A stretch of DNA of 52,474 bases from the NCBI GenBank assembly GCA_030698225.1, contig JAUYNR010000007.1:1-52474 (forward strand), given 5' to 3'. The notes beneath the pieces are model-generated. The model was not told where the DNA came from, ran no database searches, and saw nothing but the letters and a program-made list of their open reading frames with translations. How positions within the stretch are numbered: the first letter of the stretch is position 1; each line of letters opens with the position of its first letter. A program made the translations under genes and the position numbers. Source of the stretch: Oxalobacteraceae bacterium. GTDB lineage: Bacteria; Pseudomonadota; Gammaproteobacteria; Burkholderiales; Burkholderiaceae_D. Positions 8,292-17,631 of the stretch are shown here, piece by piece.

Positions 8292-10587
8292 TTCACAATC
8301 CGCCGTACCCGCCAGTCCTGCGCCGGCAGCTGGCGCGGTGTCAGTAAAACACGAAAAATTGGCGATTGGCGGCATCCGTTGCGCCGCTTGCGTGCAATTG
8401 ATCGAGTTCCGCCTGCAACAACTGGCTGGAGTGACTGCGTTCAAGGTCAACAGTGCCAGCCATCGCGCCGAGATTGCCTGGGATTGCCGCGCAACGTCGT
8501 TGCCGCGCATCGTCGCGGCCATCTCGGACCTGGGCTACAGCGCGCTGCCGGCCGGCTCGCAAGGCTCGCTGGAAGAGCGGGAAAAGAAAATGGCCCTGTG
8601 GCGCCTGTTCGTGGCCGGGTTTGCGATGATGCAGGTGATGATGTATGCATTTCCCGCGTATCTGTATCCGGTGGCCGCGGTGGATGGCGATCTGACGCCT
8701 GATATCGACCGCTTGCTGAAACTGGCGAGCCTGGCGATCACGATACCGGTGGTGGTGTTCTCTGCCTGGCCATTCTTCCGGGCCGCCTGGCGCGATCTGC
8801 GCAATCGGCATGTCGGCATGGATGTGCCGGTATCGGTCGGCGTGCTGGTGACCTTTTTCGCCAGCATCTGGGCTACCTTTGCCGGCGGTCCGGTGTATTT
8901 CGATTCGCTGATCATGTTCGTATTTCTGCTGCTGGCAGCGCGCACCATCGAAGCCAAGGTGCACCGGAAAAGCACCTCCGCCTTGCGCGCGCTGATTCAG
9001 CTGGTGCCGGCGCACGCCGAAAAACTCAGCGATTATCCGAACTCGCGCCAGACAATCCATGTTGCCGCAGAGTCGCTGGTGGCCGGCGACACCATCCTGG
9101 TGCCGGCCGGCGCGCATATTCCGGTCGATGGCGTGGTCATCGAAGGCGAGAGCGAGTGCGACGAGGCCTTGATGACCGGCGAATCGCATCCTGTGCTCAA
9201 GTGCCGCGGCAGCAAGCTGGTCGGCGGCGCACTCAACCTGATCGGGCCGCTGGTGATGCAGGCCGAACAGGTCGGCGAGCAGACCCGGCTCTCATCGCTG
9301 GTGAAGATGATGGAAGCCGCGGCCAATGAGAAGCCGCTGCTGGTGGCGTTGGCGGACCGTCATGCCAGCCGTTTCCTGTTTGCCATCATGCTGCTGGCTA
9401 TCGCGTCCGGTATCGTCTGGTGGCAAATCGATCCGGCGCGCGCACTGTGGATTGCCGTCTCCATCGTCATCGTCACTTGCCCCTGCGCATTGTCGCTGGC
9501 CACTCCCGGCGTGATGTCGGCGGCAGTCGGACGTCTGGCCAGGAATGGTGTGCTGGTCGCGCGCGGCCGGGCGATCGAATCGCTGGCACGCACCACCCAT
9601 GTGGTGTTCGACAAGACCGGCACGCTTACCCAAGGCAAGCTGCACCTGCTCGACACGCTGTTGCTGCGTCAGGATGCAGTCTGGCAAGCTTCTTCCGCGC
9701 AGGCTGCGGCGGCCAGGCTGGCTGCCGGCTCGCTGCACCCGGTGTCGCAGGCGCTGGCGGCGTTCGCAACGCAGGACGCGCGGCGCGCGCACGGCGTCCC
9801 GGAGTTCGACACCATCAGGGAAATTGCCGGTCAGGGTTTGCAAGCCAGCGCCGGCAGCGGCCATAGCTACCGCTTGGGCAGTGTGCATTTCGTGCAGCAA
9901 CTGCACCGCCAGCCGCTGGAAATCCCGCCGCAATATGCCGGCAAGACCCTGGCCGCGTTCGGCGACGAAGGCGGCTGGATCGCGCTGTTCGTGATGCAGG
10001 ACGGATTGCGTCAAGACGCCAGGGATTTGATCGATTTTCTGCTGCAGCAAGGCAAGAAAGTCATGCTGCTGTCGGGTGACAGGACGGATGTGGTGGCGCA
10101 AGTCGGGCAGGAACTCGGCATTGCAGATGCGTTCGGGGCGCTGGATCCGGCGCAGAAATATGCGGCGATTAAAAAAATTCAACAGCAGGGCGGGGTGGTC
10201 GCGATGGTCGGCGACGGCATGAACGACGGGCCGGGGCTGTCGCTGGCCGACGTGTCGATTGCGATGGGGCAGGGCGCACCGATTTCACAGGCCAGAAGCG
10301 ATGTGATTCTGATTTCAAACCGTCTGGGCGATTTGCGGCACGCATTCCAGACCACGGTCAAGGCCATGCTGCTGATCCGGCAAAACCTGGGCTGGGCCCT
10401 GCTGTATAACGTGATCGCGATTCCCGCCGCAATGTCGGGTGTACTGGCGCCGTGGCATGCTGCAATCGGGATGTCCCTGAGCTCCCTGGTGGTGGTGCTC
10501 AATTCTCTGCGCATATCGTCTCGAAATACGCAATCGCAGGGCAATTTGGGTGGCACAATAAGCGCTGTTGCGCGACATGCAGGATGA
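8284..10587 (+). CDS. ccoI: CcoI/FixI copper-translocating P1B-type ATPase for cbb3 oxidase assembly
   Basis: Exports or delivers copper for the CuB site of the cbb3 oxidase at the inner membrane. The 767-residue protein starts with a heavy-metal-associated domain (GGIRCAAC, Cys33 and Cys36). It continues with eight predicted membrane helices, the actuator TGES motif near 298, the ion-path CPC motif near 400 (TCPCALSLATP), the phosphorylation site DKTGTLT near 443 (Asp443), and the hinge GDGMNDGPGLS. The usual extra N-terminal Cys-rich domain is absent here but encoded by the overlapping upstream ORF. It is followed by ccoS and the ccoNOQP operon, matching the standard cco assembly order. Confidence 0.93.
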   Translation: MHNSQSAVPASPAPAAGAVSVKHEKLAIGGIRCAACVQLIEFRLQQLAGVTAFKVNSASHRAEIAWDCRATSLPRIVAAISDLGYSALPAGSQGSLEEREKKMALWRLFVAGFAMMQVMMYAFPAYLYPVAAVDGDLTPDIDRLLKLASLAITIPVVVFSAWPFFRAAWRDLRNRHVGMDVPVSVGVLVTFFASIWATFAGGPVYFDSLIMFVFLLLAARTIEAKVHRKSTSALRALIQLVPAHAEKLSDYPNSRQTIHVAAESLVAGDTILVPAGAHIPVDGVVIEGESECDEALMTGESHPVLKCRGSKLVGGALNLIGPLVMQAEQVGEQTRLSSLVKMMEAAANEKPLLVALADRHASRFLFAIMLLAIASGIVWWQIDPARALWIAVSIVIVTCPCALSLATPGVMSAAVGRLARNGVLVARGRAIESLARTTHVVFDKTGTLTQGKLHLLDTLLLRQDAVWQASSAQAAAARLAAGSLHPVSQALAAFATQDARRAHGVPEFDTIREIAGQGLQASAGSGHSYRLGSVHFVQQLHRQPLEIPPQYAGKTLAAFGDEGGWIALFVMQDGLRQDARDLIDFLLQQGKKVMLLSGDRTDVVAQVGQELGIADAFGALDPAQKYAAIKKIQQQGGVVAMVGDGMNDGPGLSLADVSIAMGQGAPISQARSDVILISNRLGDLRHAFQTTVKAMLLIRQNLGWALLYNVIAIPAAMSGVLAPWHAAIGMSLSSLVVVLNSLRISSRNTQSQGNLGGTISAVARHAG

Positions 10588-10669
10588 GGTATTGAAAAGT
10601 GTCTCAAGTTTCGCGCGTGATTTTTTGATCGGCTGAAGGACTTTTTTGCCGATATCGGCAATTTCTACT

Positions 10670-10813
10670 ATGGATATTCTCTATTTACTGATTCCGATGA
10701 GCGTCGTGCTGGTATTTGCCATCGGGGCAGTTTTTTGGTGGGCGGTAAACCATCGCCAATTCGATGACCTCGATGCAGTATCCGAGCGCATCCTGAACGA
10801 TGATCCCGATTGA
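10670..10813 (+). CDS. ccoS: cbb3-type oxidase assembly protein CcoS
   Basis: A 47-residue single-pass membrane protein (MDILYLLIPMSVVLVFAIGA...) with the characteristic FFWAV-like helix end, here VFWWAVNHRQFDDLD. An acidic C-terminus follows. CcoS is needed for insertion of heme b and copper into the CcoN subunit. It lies 82 bp after ccoI. The sequence match to the family is strong despite the small size. No good ribosome binding site is obvious next to the ATG. Confidence 0.88.
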   Translation: MDILYLLIPMSVVLVFAIGAVFWWAVNHRQFDDLDAVSERILNDDPD

Positions 10814-11027
10814 TTGAAAATTTTCCCAGGTGGTAAATGCAGGGAAATGACGGTGCTGCTAGTTGCGCAAGCAAAGGCGATACAAAATACCGCAGTACTT
10901 GCTAATGCATCATTTTTGGCTGTTTGTTTGCGTATTCGCCACTAACACGAAAACCGGCCGTAAGCCATCTTATCTAACTGCGTTGCCCGACCCGGGCAAC
11001 TTGCCGATCTGCAGTGTCCTGGCAAAT

Positions 11028-11041
11028 TTGATTTACATCAA
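11028..11041 (+). promoter_or_regulatory. Perfect FNR/ANR box upstream of ccoN
   Basis: TTGATTTACATCAA matches the FNR consensus TTGAT-N4-ATCAA in all ten specified bases. A weak -10-like TAAAGT at 11064-11069 would place transcription about 41 bp downstream of the box centre, the usual class II activation spacing. This points to oxygen-limited induction of ccoNOQP. Confidence 0.8.
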
Positions 11042-11099
11042 CTTTTGATTTTCACTTAGCACTTAAAGTGTCGCAAGAATTTAACAACCGAGCTAAAAC

Positions 11100-12551
11100 A
11101 TGAGCCAATCCAAAGTAGATACCTACAATTATCGTGTGGTGCGCCAGTTCTCCATTATGGCGGTAGTGTGGGGCATAGTGGGCATGACTGTGGGCGTGCT
11201 GATTGCCGCGCAACTGGCTTGGCCAGAGCTGAATTTCGGCATTCCCTGGCTGAGCTTTGGCAGACTGCGACCATTGCACACCAATGCGGTGATTTTTGCG
11301 TTTGGCGGTTGCGGCCTGTTCGCCACTTCATACTATGTGGTGCAGCGCACCTCGAACGTACGTTTATTCTCCGACAAGCTGGCGGCATTCACCTTCTGGG
11401 GCTGGCAACTGGTGATTCTGCTGGCAGCCATTTCGCTGCCGCTGGGCTATACGCAGGGCAAGGAATACGCGGAACTGGAGTGGCCGATCGATATCCTGAT
11501 TGCCTTGGTCTGGGTCGCATATGCGGTGGTGTTTTTCGGCACCCTGGCCAAGCGCAAGGTTGCGCATATCTATGTGGCCAACTGGTTTTTTGGCGGCTTC
11601 ATTCTGGCGGTCGCCTTGCTGCATATCGTAAATGCGGCTGCCATTCCAGTGTCCTTTACCAAATCGTACTCGGCTTATGCCGGCGTGCAGGATGCAATGG
11701 TGCAATGGTGGTATGGCCATAACGCGGTCGGCTTCTTCCTGACGGCGGGCTTCCTGGGGATGATGTATTACTTCATTCCGAAAGTCGTGGAGCGCCCGAT
11801 TTACTCGTACCGTCTGTCGATCGTCCATTTTTGGGCGTTGATTTTCACTTACATGTGGGCCGGTCCGCACCATTTGCATTACACCGCGCTGCCTGACTGG
11901 ACCCAATCGGTCGGTATGGTGTTCTCGCTGATTTTGCTGGCACCTTCGTGGGGCGGCATGATTAACGGTGTGATGACCTTGTCCGGTGCCTGGGACAAGT
12001 TGCGTAGCGACCCGATTCTGCGTTTCCTGATCGTGTCCCTGTCGTTTTATGGCATGTCCACCTTTGAAGGTCCGATGATGGCCATCAAGACAGTCAATGC
12101 ACTTTCGCACTACACCGACTGGACTATCGGGCACGTACATTCGGGCGCACTCGGATGGGTTGGCTTCATTACCATCGGCAGTCTGTATTACATGATTCCG
12201 CGTCTGTTCGGGCGCACCTCTATGTATAGCAAATCACTGATCGAGGTGCATTTCTGGGTCGCCACGATCGGCGTGGTGCTGTACATCGCCGCGATGTGGA
12301 TTGCCGGCGTGATGCAGGGCCTGATGTGGCGCGCTGTCAATGCCGACGGCACCCTGACTTACACTTTCGTCGAGTCGGTAAAGGCTACTTATCCGTATTA
12401 CGTGATTCGATTGGCCGGCGGAGTGCTCTATCTTTCCGGCATGTGCGTGATGGCTTACAACGTATTCAAAACCATTGCAGGAGTAGCGCCTTCGGAAGCG
12501 AAGATTCCGGTACTGACACCAGTGGCAGGGCATTCAACTGTCAAAGCCTGA
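11100..12551 (+). CDS. ccoN: cbb3-type cytochrome c oxidase subunit I
   Basis: Catalytic subunit of the high-affinity terminal oxidase in the inner membrane; it reduces O2 to water and pumps protons. 483 residues with about 12 membrane helices. Heme and CuB ligands are visible: a His in [15 protein letters not shown] (low-spin heme b), GHNAVGFF and [14 protein letters not shown] (CuB ligands), and [15 protein letters not shown] near the end of the heme site. It is the first gene of the ccoNOQP operon and follows a perfect FNR box at 11028-11041. Confidence 0.97.
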   Translation: MSQSKVDTYNYRVVRQFSIMAVVWGIVGMTVGVLIAAQLAWPELNFGIPWLSFGRLRPLHTNAVIFAFGGCGLFATSYYVVQRTSNVRLFSDKLAAFTFWGWQLVILLAAISLPLGYTQGKEYAELEWPIDILIALVWVAYAVVFFGTLAKRKVAHIYVANWFFGGFILAVALLHIVNAAAIPVSFTKSYSAYAGVQDAMVQWWYGHNAVGFFLTAGFLGMMYYFIPKVVERPIYSYRLSIVHFWALIFTYMWAGPHHLHYTALPDWTQSVGMVFSLILLAPSWGGMINGVMTLSGAWDKLRSDPILRFLIVSLSFYGMSTFEGPMMAIKTVNALSHYTDWTIGHVHSGALGWVGFITIGSLYYMIPRLFGRTSMYSKSLIEVHFWVATIGVVLYIAAMWIAGVMQGLMWRAVNADGTLTYTFVESVKATYPYYVIRLAGGVLYLSGMCVMAYNVFKTIAGVAPSEAKIPVLTPVAGHSTVKA

Positions 12552-12578
12552 ATCCACAGACGCTTTTAGGAGAAATTA

Positions 12579-13196
12579 ATGCGCAAGTTTACCCATGAAT
12601 TGATTGAGAAGAATGTCGGCTTGTTACTGGTGCTGATCATTCTGGTGGTGAGTGTCGGCGGCCTGGTGGAAATTGTTCCGTTGTTTTTTCAAAAATCCAC
12701 CACGCAGCCGGTGGCTGGCTGGAAGCCGTATTCGGCACTGCAATTGTCGGGCCGGGATGTTTACCTGCGCGAGGGTTGTTATAACTGCCATTCGCAGATG
12801 ATTCGCCCGTTTCGGGCCGAGACCGAGCGTTACGGGCATTATTCGGTCGCCGGAGAATCGGTGTATGACCATCCATTTCAGTGGGGCAGCAAACGCACCG
12901 GGCCGGATCTGGCCCGGGTCGGCGCGCGCTACAGTGACGAGTGGCACCGCATTCACCTGAACAATCCACGCGATGTGGTGCCGGAATCGAATATGCCGGC
13001 TTATCCGTGGCTGTCGCAAAACAAGCTCGATGCGAATGATGTCGCGCCCAAAATGCGTGCCCTGCGCAAGGTCGGCGTTCCATACACCGATGTCGAAATT
13101 GCGGCTGCAACAGCAGCAATCGACGGCAAGACAGAAGAGGATGCACTGATTGCCTTTTTGCAGATACTCGGGACTGCAATCAAGAACAAGGATTAA
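12579..13196 (+). CDS. ccoO: cbb3-type cytochrome c oxidase subunit II (monoheme cytochrome c)
   Basis: A membrane-anchored cytochrome c that passes electrons towards CcoN. 205 residues: one N-terminal membrane helix (about 12-35) and a periplasmic domain with the heme-binding CYNCH motif ([14 protein letters not shown]) and a distal Met in SNMPAYPWL. The sequence from [19 protein letters not shown] is typical of CcoO. An AGGAGAAATT ribosome binding site precedes the ATG. Confidence 0.97.
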   Translation: MRKFTHELIEKNVGLLLVLIILVVSVGGLVEIVPLFFQKSTTQPVAGWKPYSALQLSGRDVYLREGCYNCHSQMIRPFRAETERYGHYSVAGESVYDHPFQWGSKRTGPDLARVGARYSDEWHRIHLNNPRDVVPESNMPAYPWLSQNKLDANDVAPKMRALRKVGVPYTDVEIAAATAAIDGKTEEDALIAFLQILGTAIKNKD

Positions 13197-13249
13197 GCGC
13201 TGGTCGGGGTGTGAATGGCGCCCTGGCAAGCTGGAATAGCGAGGGATGT

Positions 13250-13405
13250 ATGAATTTCACATGGTTGAGCAGCATTTTTACGGTATTGAGCTTTGTGGTT
13301 TTTGTCGGAATTTTGTTTTGGGCTTATAGCCGGAATAATAAGGAGCGCTTCGATGCGCTCGGCAAGTTACCCATTGATAACGATAATGAAACGACAGGAA
13401 ACTGA
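13250..13405 (+). CDS. ccoQ: cbb3-type oxidase subunit CcoQ
   Basis: 51 residues with one membrane helix (MNFTWLSSIFTVLSFVVFVG...) and a short polar tail (NNKERFDALGKLP). CcoQ stabilises the oxidase complex. The frame is open to 13211, but ATG 13250 has a GAGGGA ribosome binding site and gives the family N-terminus. It lies between ccoO and ccoP, its usual place. Confidence 0.9.
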   Translation: MNFTWLSSIFTVLSFVVFVGILFWAYSRNNKERFDALGKLPIDNDNETTGN

Positions 13406-13407
13406 TC

Positions 13408-14421
13408 ATGGCAGATTTTTTTAATGAGGGATGGAGTATCGGGATCGCCATCGTGGTGGCGATCAGTATCTTCGCGTGCGGATTGCTGTTGTGGTCGCAA
13501 TCGAAGGTTCGGGTCAAGCTGGGTCAGGACGGCAAACCTTTGCCGACAGAAACTACCGGGCATGTATGGGATGGCAATCTGCGTGAAAACAACAATCCGT
13601 TGCCGCGCTGGTGGATGGGCCTGTTTTATCTGACGATTGTATTCGGTGTCGTATACCTGGTGCTATATCCCGGTATGGGAAGCATGCAGGGCGCATTCGG
13701 CTGGAGTCAGGTGGGTGAATATAATGAAGAGGTGGACGCCGGCGAGAAGCAATACGGCCCATTATTCAACAAGTATCTTGCAATGGATATTCCAACGGTG
13801 GCGAAAGATCCGCAAGCCAAAGAAATCGGCCAGCGGCTTTTCCTCAATTCCTGCGCCCAATGTCACGGATCCGACGCGTACGGCAGCAAGAGCTTCCCGA
13901 ATCTGACCGACAAGGATTGGTTGTACGGTGGAGATCCGGAAACCATTAAAGCCACCGTACTTGGAGGGCGTCATGGACAGATGCCGCCGATGGGCGCGGC
14001 AGTGGGGGGCGACGAGGATGTGCGCAATGTTGCCAACTACGTACTGAGCTTGTCAAACTCAACCCACGATCCGATCAAGGCGGTATTGGGGAAGCCCAAG
14101 TTCATGGTCTGCGCGGCCTGCCATGGCGCAGACGGCAAGGGTAACCAGGCGTTGGGAGCGCCCAATCTGACTGACAAAATCTGGTTATACGGCGGCGGCA
14201 TCAATGCCGTGATGGAAACCATCAATAAAGGACGTGCCAACCAGATGCCGGCTCACAAGGGTTTGCTGAGTGAGGCAAAGATACATCTGCTGGCGGCGTA
14301 TGTATGGGGGCTTTCGAATAATCCATCCTCCGACGGACAGGTCTCTGCCGCGGATGCCAGCACGGTTGGGCTATTGGCAAATTCCGAAAACAAAAGCATC
14401 ACACCATTGGACAGGCAGTAA
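13408..14421 (+). CDS. ccoP: cbb3-type cytochrome c oxidase subunit III (diheme cytochrome c)
   Basis: Takes electrons from the bc1 complex or soluble cytochromes and hands them to CcoO. 337 residues. Two N-terminal membrane helices (about 10-30 and 68-88) flank a basic loop with RWWMGLFYLTIVFG. Two cytochrome c domains follow, each with a heme motif: CAQCH near 150 and CAACH near 235, with Met ligands in HGQMPPMG and NQMPAHKG. It starts two bases after the ccoQ stop, so tight coupling is likely. Confidence 0.96.
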   Translation: MADFFNEGWSIGIAIVVAISIFACGLLLWSQSKVRVKLGQDGKPLPTETTGHVWDGNLRENNNPLPRWWMGLFYLTIVFGVVYLVLYPGMGSMQGAFGWSQVGEYNEEVDAGEKQYGPLFNKYLAMDIPTVAKDPQAKEIGQRLFLNSCAQCHGSDAYGSKSFPNLTDKDWLYGGDPETIKATVLGGRHGQMPPMGAAVGGDEDVRNVANYVLSLSNSTHDPIKAVLGKPKFMVCAACHGADGKGNQALGAPNLTDKIWLYGGGINAVMETINKGRANQMPAHKGLLSEAKIHLLAAYVWGLSNNPSSDGQVSAADASTVGLLANSENKSITPLDRQ

Positions 14422-14429
14422 CGATTTAA

Positions 14430-15842
14430 ATGGAAATCAAGCCACTCAAGCGGTACAGCGTGCAGGAAATTGACCAGTCGCTTTTCGAGGTCAGCAAGAA
14501 AATTTATCCGCGCGCGCTGACCGGCTGGTTCTCGTCCTGGCGCTGGATCATGGTTTGGTTCACCCAAATCCTTTTTTACGGAACTGCCTGGCTCAACTGG
14601 AATGACCGTCAGGCAGTTCTTTTTGACTTGGCGGCGCGTAAATTTTATATCTTCGGCATGGTTTTCTGGCCGCAGGATTTTATTTATCTGGCCGTTCTAC
14701 TGGTCATTGCGGCTTTGTCTCTATTCTTGTTTACGGCCGTGGCGGGCCGGCTTTTCTGCGGCTACGCTTGCCCGCAAACTGTCTATTCAGAAATTTTCAT
14801 GTGGATCGAGCGCAAGATCGAGGGCGACCGTGCGAAGCGCATGCGTCTCGATAATGCGCCGCTGTCGCTACGCAAATTTACCCTTAAAACCACCAAGCAT
14901 CTGGTCTGGATCGCAGTTGCGCTCTGGACCGGCTTCACCTTTGTCGGCTATTTCACGCCGATTCGCACGCTGGCAGCGGAAGTTGTCAACTTTGATCTCG
15001 GCCCGTGGCAAATATTCTGGATATTTTTTTACGGCTTCGCCACCTACGGCAATGCCGGCTGGATGCGCGAGCAGGTGTGCAAGTACATGTGCCCTTATGC
15101 GCGCTTTCAAAGCGCGATGTTCGATAAAGACACGCTGACCGTGACCTACGACGAGAAGCGCGGCGAGCCGCGCGGCTCGCGCAGCGTTAAAGCCGACCTC
15201 TCGACACTGAACCTGGGTTCCTGCATCAATTGCACGCTATGCGTGCAGGTATGTCCGACCGGGATCGATATCCGCAACGGCTTGCAATACGAGTGCATCG
15301 GTTGCGCCGCCTGTATTGACGTCTGCGATCAGGTCATGGACAAGATGCATTATCCAAGAGGCTTGATTCGGTACACTACCGAGCATGCGCTGGAAGAAAA
15401 TCTGAGCAAGCGCGGCATCTGGGCCCGTGTCCTGCGTCCGCGCACCCTGATTTATACGGCGATTCTGGGCTTGATCGTATTGGTTACCGCGCTGTCGCTA
15501 GCCTTGCGCCTGCCGCTGAAAGTGGATGTGATTCGCGACCGCGGCATGCCGCGCGTGATGGAGGATGGATCGGTGCATAACGTGTATCGCTTGCAGGTGA
15601 TGAATACCGAAGAGACTCCACATCGATACAAAATAAAAGTTGGCGGCATTCACGATGCAGAGATCGTTTCCGATGACAGCTTTGCAGTTCCGGCTGCATC
15701 CACGACAGCAGTACCGGTCAGGGTTCGGGTTGAGCTGGAACACGCTGAACCTGGCTCCAATAAAATCTACTTTACCGTGCACGATCGTGATGACGAGAGC
15801 GTATCGGTGACGGAAAAAGCGGTATTCCTGATTCCGCGTTAA
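14430..15842 (+). CDS. ccoG: Cytochrome c oxidase accessory protein CcoG (RdxA/FixG)
   Basis: A membrane-bound iron-sulfur protein, shown elsewhere to reduce Cu(II) to Cu(I) for cbb3 assembly. 470 residues. Several N-terminal membrane helices include CGYACPQTVYSEIFMWIERKIEG (the FixG signature). Two 4Fe-4S motifs follow near 265-300: CINCTLCVQVCPTGIDIRNG and CIGCAACIDVC. The C-terminus is an Ig-like periplasmic domain. It follows ccoP by 8 bp in the same operon. Confidence 0.95.
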   Translation: MEIKPLKRYSVQEIDQSLFEVSKKIYPRALTGWFSSWRWIMVWFTQILFYGTAWLNWNDRQAVLFDLAARKFYIFGMVFWPQDFIYLAVLLVIAALSLFLFTAVAGRLFCGYACPQTVYSEIFMWIERKIEGDRAKRMRLDNAPLSLRKFTLKTTKHLVWIAVALWTGFTFVGYFTPIRTLAAEVVNFDLGPWQIFWIFFYGFATYGNAGWMREQVCKYMCPYARFQSAMFDKDTLTVTYDEKRGEPRGSRSVKADLSTLNLGSCINCTLCVQVCPTGIDIRNGLQYECIGCAACIDVCDQVMDKMHYPRGLIRYTTEHALEENLSKRGIWARVLRPRTLIYTAILGLIVLVTALSLALRLPLKVDVIRDRGMPRVMEDGSVHNVYRLQVMNTEETPHRYKIKVGGIHDAEIVSDDSFAVPAASTTAVPVRVRVELEHAEPGSNKIYFTVHDRDDESVSVTEKAVFLIPR

Positions 15843-15851
15843 GGAAATATT

Positions 15852-16406
15852 ATGCAAGCACGTCTTCATCCCGAACTTCAGCCAGGCAAAGCCAAGGCCG
15901 TGCGCTGGTACACGGAACCCTGGGTCTGGCTGGTGATTGCCGGGCCGGCAATTGTCATCGTTGCCGGTTTTTATACCGCTTATCTGGCCTATCAGGGCGC
16001 CGACAAAGTGGTTGCGCAGGATTATTACAAGCAGGGTTTGATGGTCAATACGAATATCATGCGCGATGCCAATGCCCGCGACAGAAACATGTCTGCCGAT
16101 ATGAGTTTCGACCGGACCAGCGGGCGCATTGCAATCGATGTGAAAAGTGATGTTGCCCTGCCGGATTCCTTGCAGTTGAGCATTGCAGAATCCAGTCCGC
16201 GCTCTGCCGTTAATGAAATCGTTCGTCGCGGTACTCTGGTGCAAACCGATGCGGGCAGTTACCAACTGACGTACTTGCCGCCATCTGTACAGATGGCGGA
16301 AGCCAACCTGCTTTGGCATGTCAAGATCGAGGCTTCCGACTGGCGACTGACCGGTGACTGGTCCGATCCGCTGCACGCACGATTACAGATCAAGGCGATC
16401 AATTGA
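15852..16406 (+). CDS. ccoH: FixH/CcoH family oxidase assembly protein
   Basis: 184 residues with one N-terminal membrane helix (PWVWLVIAGPAIVIVAGFYTAYLA) followed by DKVVAQDYYKQGLMVN, the FixH-family signature, and a periplasmic beta-rich domain. CcoH is required for stable cbb3 oxidase assembly and interacts with CcoN. It is nine bases downstream of ccoG and clearly part of the operon. GGAAATATT gives a weak ribosome binding site. Confidence 0.9.
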   Translation: MQARLHPELQPGKAKAVRWYTEPWVWLVIAGPAIVIVAGFYTAYLAYQGADKVVAQDYYKQGLMVNTNIMRDANARDRNMSADMSFDRTSGRIAIDVKSDVALPDSLQLSIAESSPRSAVNEIVRRGTLVQTDAGSYQLTYLPPSVQMAEANLLWHVKIEASDWRLTGDWSDPLHARLQIKAIN

Positions 16407-16431
16407 ACCAGTATGGCAAAAGGAGTGTGAT

Positions 16432-16689
16432 GTGAAGAGTACCGAAGCGGCGTATCCAGCGGTTCCCGTGCGCAGTATGCTGATGGTGATACTTTGGCCT
16501 TCATTTCTGACTGCATGCGTGGCAAGCGGCGTGCTGTTCAGCCTGATCGACCCGGAGCAGCTGATCTTGCTTGATAATCGAATTCAATTGAGCAATATGG
16601 GTGTCTACACCATAGGCTTTTTTGTGTTCTGGTTATTGGGTGCGATCTCCAGCAGTCTGACGGTCCTGCTGTCGACCGATTCGAAATAG
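16432..16689 (+). CDS. Small two-helix membrane protein of the cco operon, unknown function
   Basis: 85 residues from a GTG start, which has AGGAG six bases upstream; the frame is open further back but overlaps ccoH without a ribosome binding site. Two hydrophobic helices are evident (MLMVILWPSFLTACVASGVLF and VYTIGFFVFWLLGAISSSLTVLL), separated by a polar loop with DPEQLILLDN. Similar short proteins occur between ccoH and the safE-like gene in other beta-proteobacteria (recollection). I assign no biochemical function; a role in oxidase assembly is only suggested by position. Confidence 0.75.
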   Translation: MKSTEAAYPAVPVRSMLMVILWPSFLTACVASGVLFSLIDPEQLILLDNRIQLSNMGVYTIGFFVFWLLGAISSSLTVLLSTDSK

Positions 16690-16750
16690 CGCGAAATAAT
16701 CCAAATTGGGCCGCGCACTTTATCCGCAGTCGCCCGGGACTTGATCCGAC

Positions 16751-17509
16751 ATGCTTTCCGTTCCATTAATTGTTGCAGCACTATCCGCCGGCTTGCTGGG
16801 CGGTGCGCATTGCATCGGCATGTGCGGCGGTATCGCAAATCTGCTGGGCTCGGCCGGGTCTGCAGGGTCATCCGAGCGCAAAGTCATACCAATCAAACTG
16901 CAGCAGCCGGATGCGCCGGCCGCTGCATGGCGCATGCCGGCGTTGCTGCATGGCGGCCGTATCTGTACCTATGGCGTGCTGGGCGGCATCGTCGGTGCGC
17001 TGGGTGCCGCCGGCTTGCTTTTCAAGCCGTATCTGCCGGTGCAGATGATGATGTTCATTGTCGGCAATCTGGCCTTGATCTGGCTCGGACTGCGCCTGGT
17101 CGGTCATGCGCCGGGATTGCTGCTGCTTGATCGGCTGGGGCAAACAATCGCTTCCCATGTAAGACTGCCGATCCGGTTCTCATTGGCTGCGCAGACGCGC
17201 CGACATCCATTTCTGGTCGGCATGACATGGGGCTGCATGCCCTGCGGTCTGGTGTATGGCGTACTGCCATTTGCGCTGTTATCCGGCAGCGCCTTTTCCG
17301 GCGCGCTGCTGATGCTGATTTTTGGCCTGGGCGCATTGCCCTACCTGCTGTTCGCGCAGGGAATGGGGCAATGGCTCAATCGGCGGCTTTTTCCTGTCAT
17401 CTTGCGGGGCGGCGGGGCGGCGCTGCTGATCGGCATCGGCCTGTTTGGCTTGTGGCATTACGACATGAGCGGCATGCCGGCCCTGTTCTGCGTCACGCCG
17501 CTGCATTGA
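16751..17509 (+). CDS. Sulfite exporter TauE/SafE-like family membrane protein (cco cluster type)
   Basis: 252 residues with about six membrane helices. The N-terminus has the GGAHCIGMCGGIA motif and the second half GMTWGCMPCGLVYGVLPFALLSG, both hallmarks of the SafE-like/DsbD-related proteins found at the end of cco operons. Related proteins (CcoA-unrelated) have been proposed to move copper or sulfur compounds; the substrate here is not known. The conserved Cys-containing helices argue for metal or thiol handling (inference). It ends convergently with the exonuclease gene, with repeat copy A in between. Confidence 0.85.
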   Translation: MLSVPLIVAALSAGLLGGAHCIGMCGGIANLLGSAGSAGSSERKVIPIKLQQPDAPAAAWRMPALLHGGRICTYGVLGGIVGALGAAGLLFKPYLPVQMMMFIVGNLALIWLGLRLVGHAPGLLLLDRLGQTIASHVRLPIRFSLAAQTRRHPFLVGMTWGCMPCGLVYGVLPFALLSGSAFSGALLMLIFGLGALPYLLFAQGMGQWLNRRLFPVILRGGGAALLIGIGLFGLWHYDMSGMPALFCVTPLH

Positions 17510-17558
17510 TTCTGCAGTACCGATTGCCTGAAGCTCGCGCATCAATCAATAATATGCG

Positions 17559-17628
17559 GAGTATATGCATATATATAGTATCTACCGCATATATTCAGTG
17601 CGAGTTTTAAAATACAGATGTAAGTATA
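17559..17628 (+). repeat. Dispersed ~70-bp intergenic element, copy A
   Basis: It starts GAGTATATGC and has the core CCGCATATATTCAGTGCG, then TTTTAAAATACA and ends AAGTATA. It lies in the 122-bp convergent gap between the SafE-like gene and the exonuclease gene. Confidence 0.8.
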
Positions 17629-17631
17629 TTC

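Noticed and set aside
8341..9189. 282-codon minus-strand frame
   Set aside because: Antisense of ccoI, with no domain of its own.
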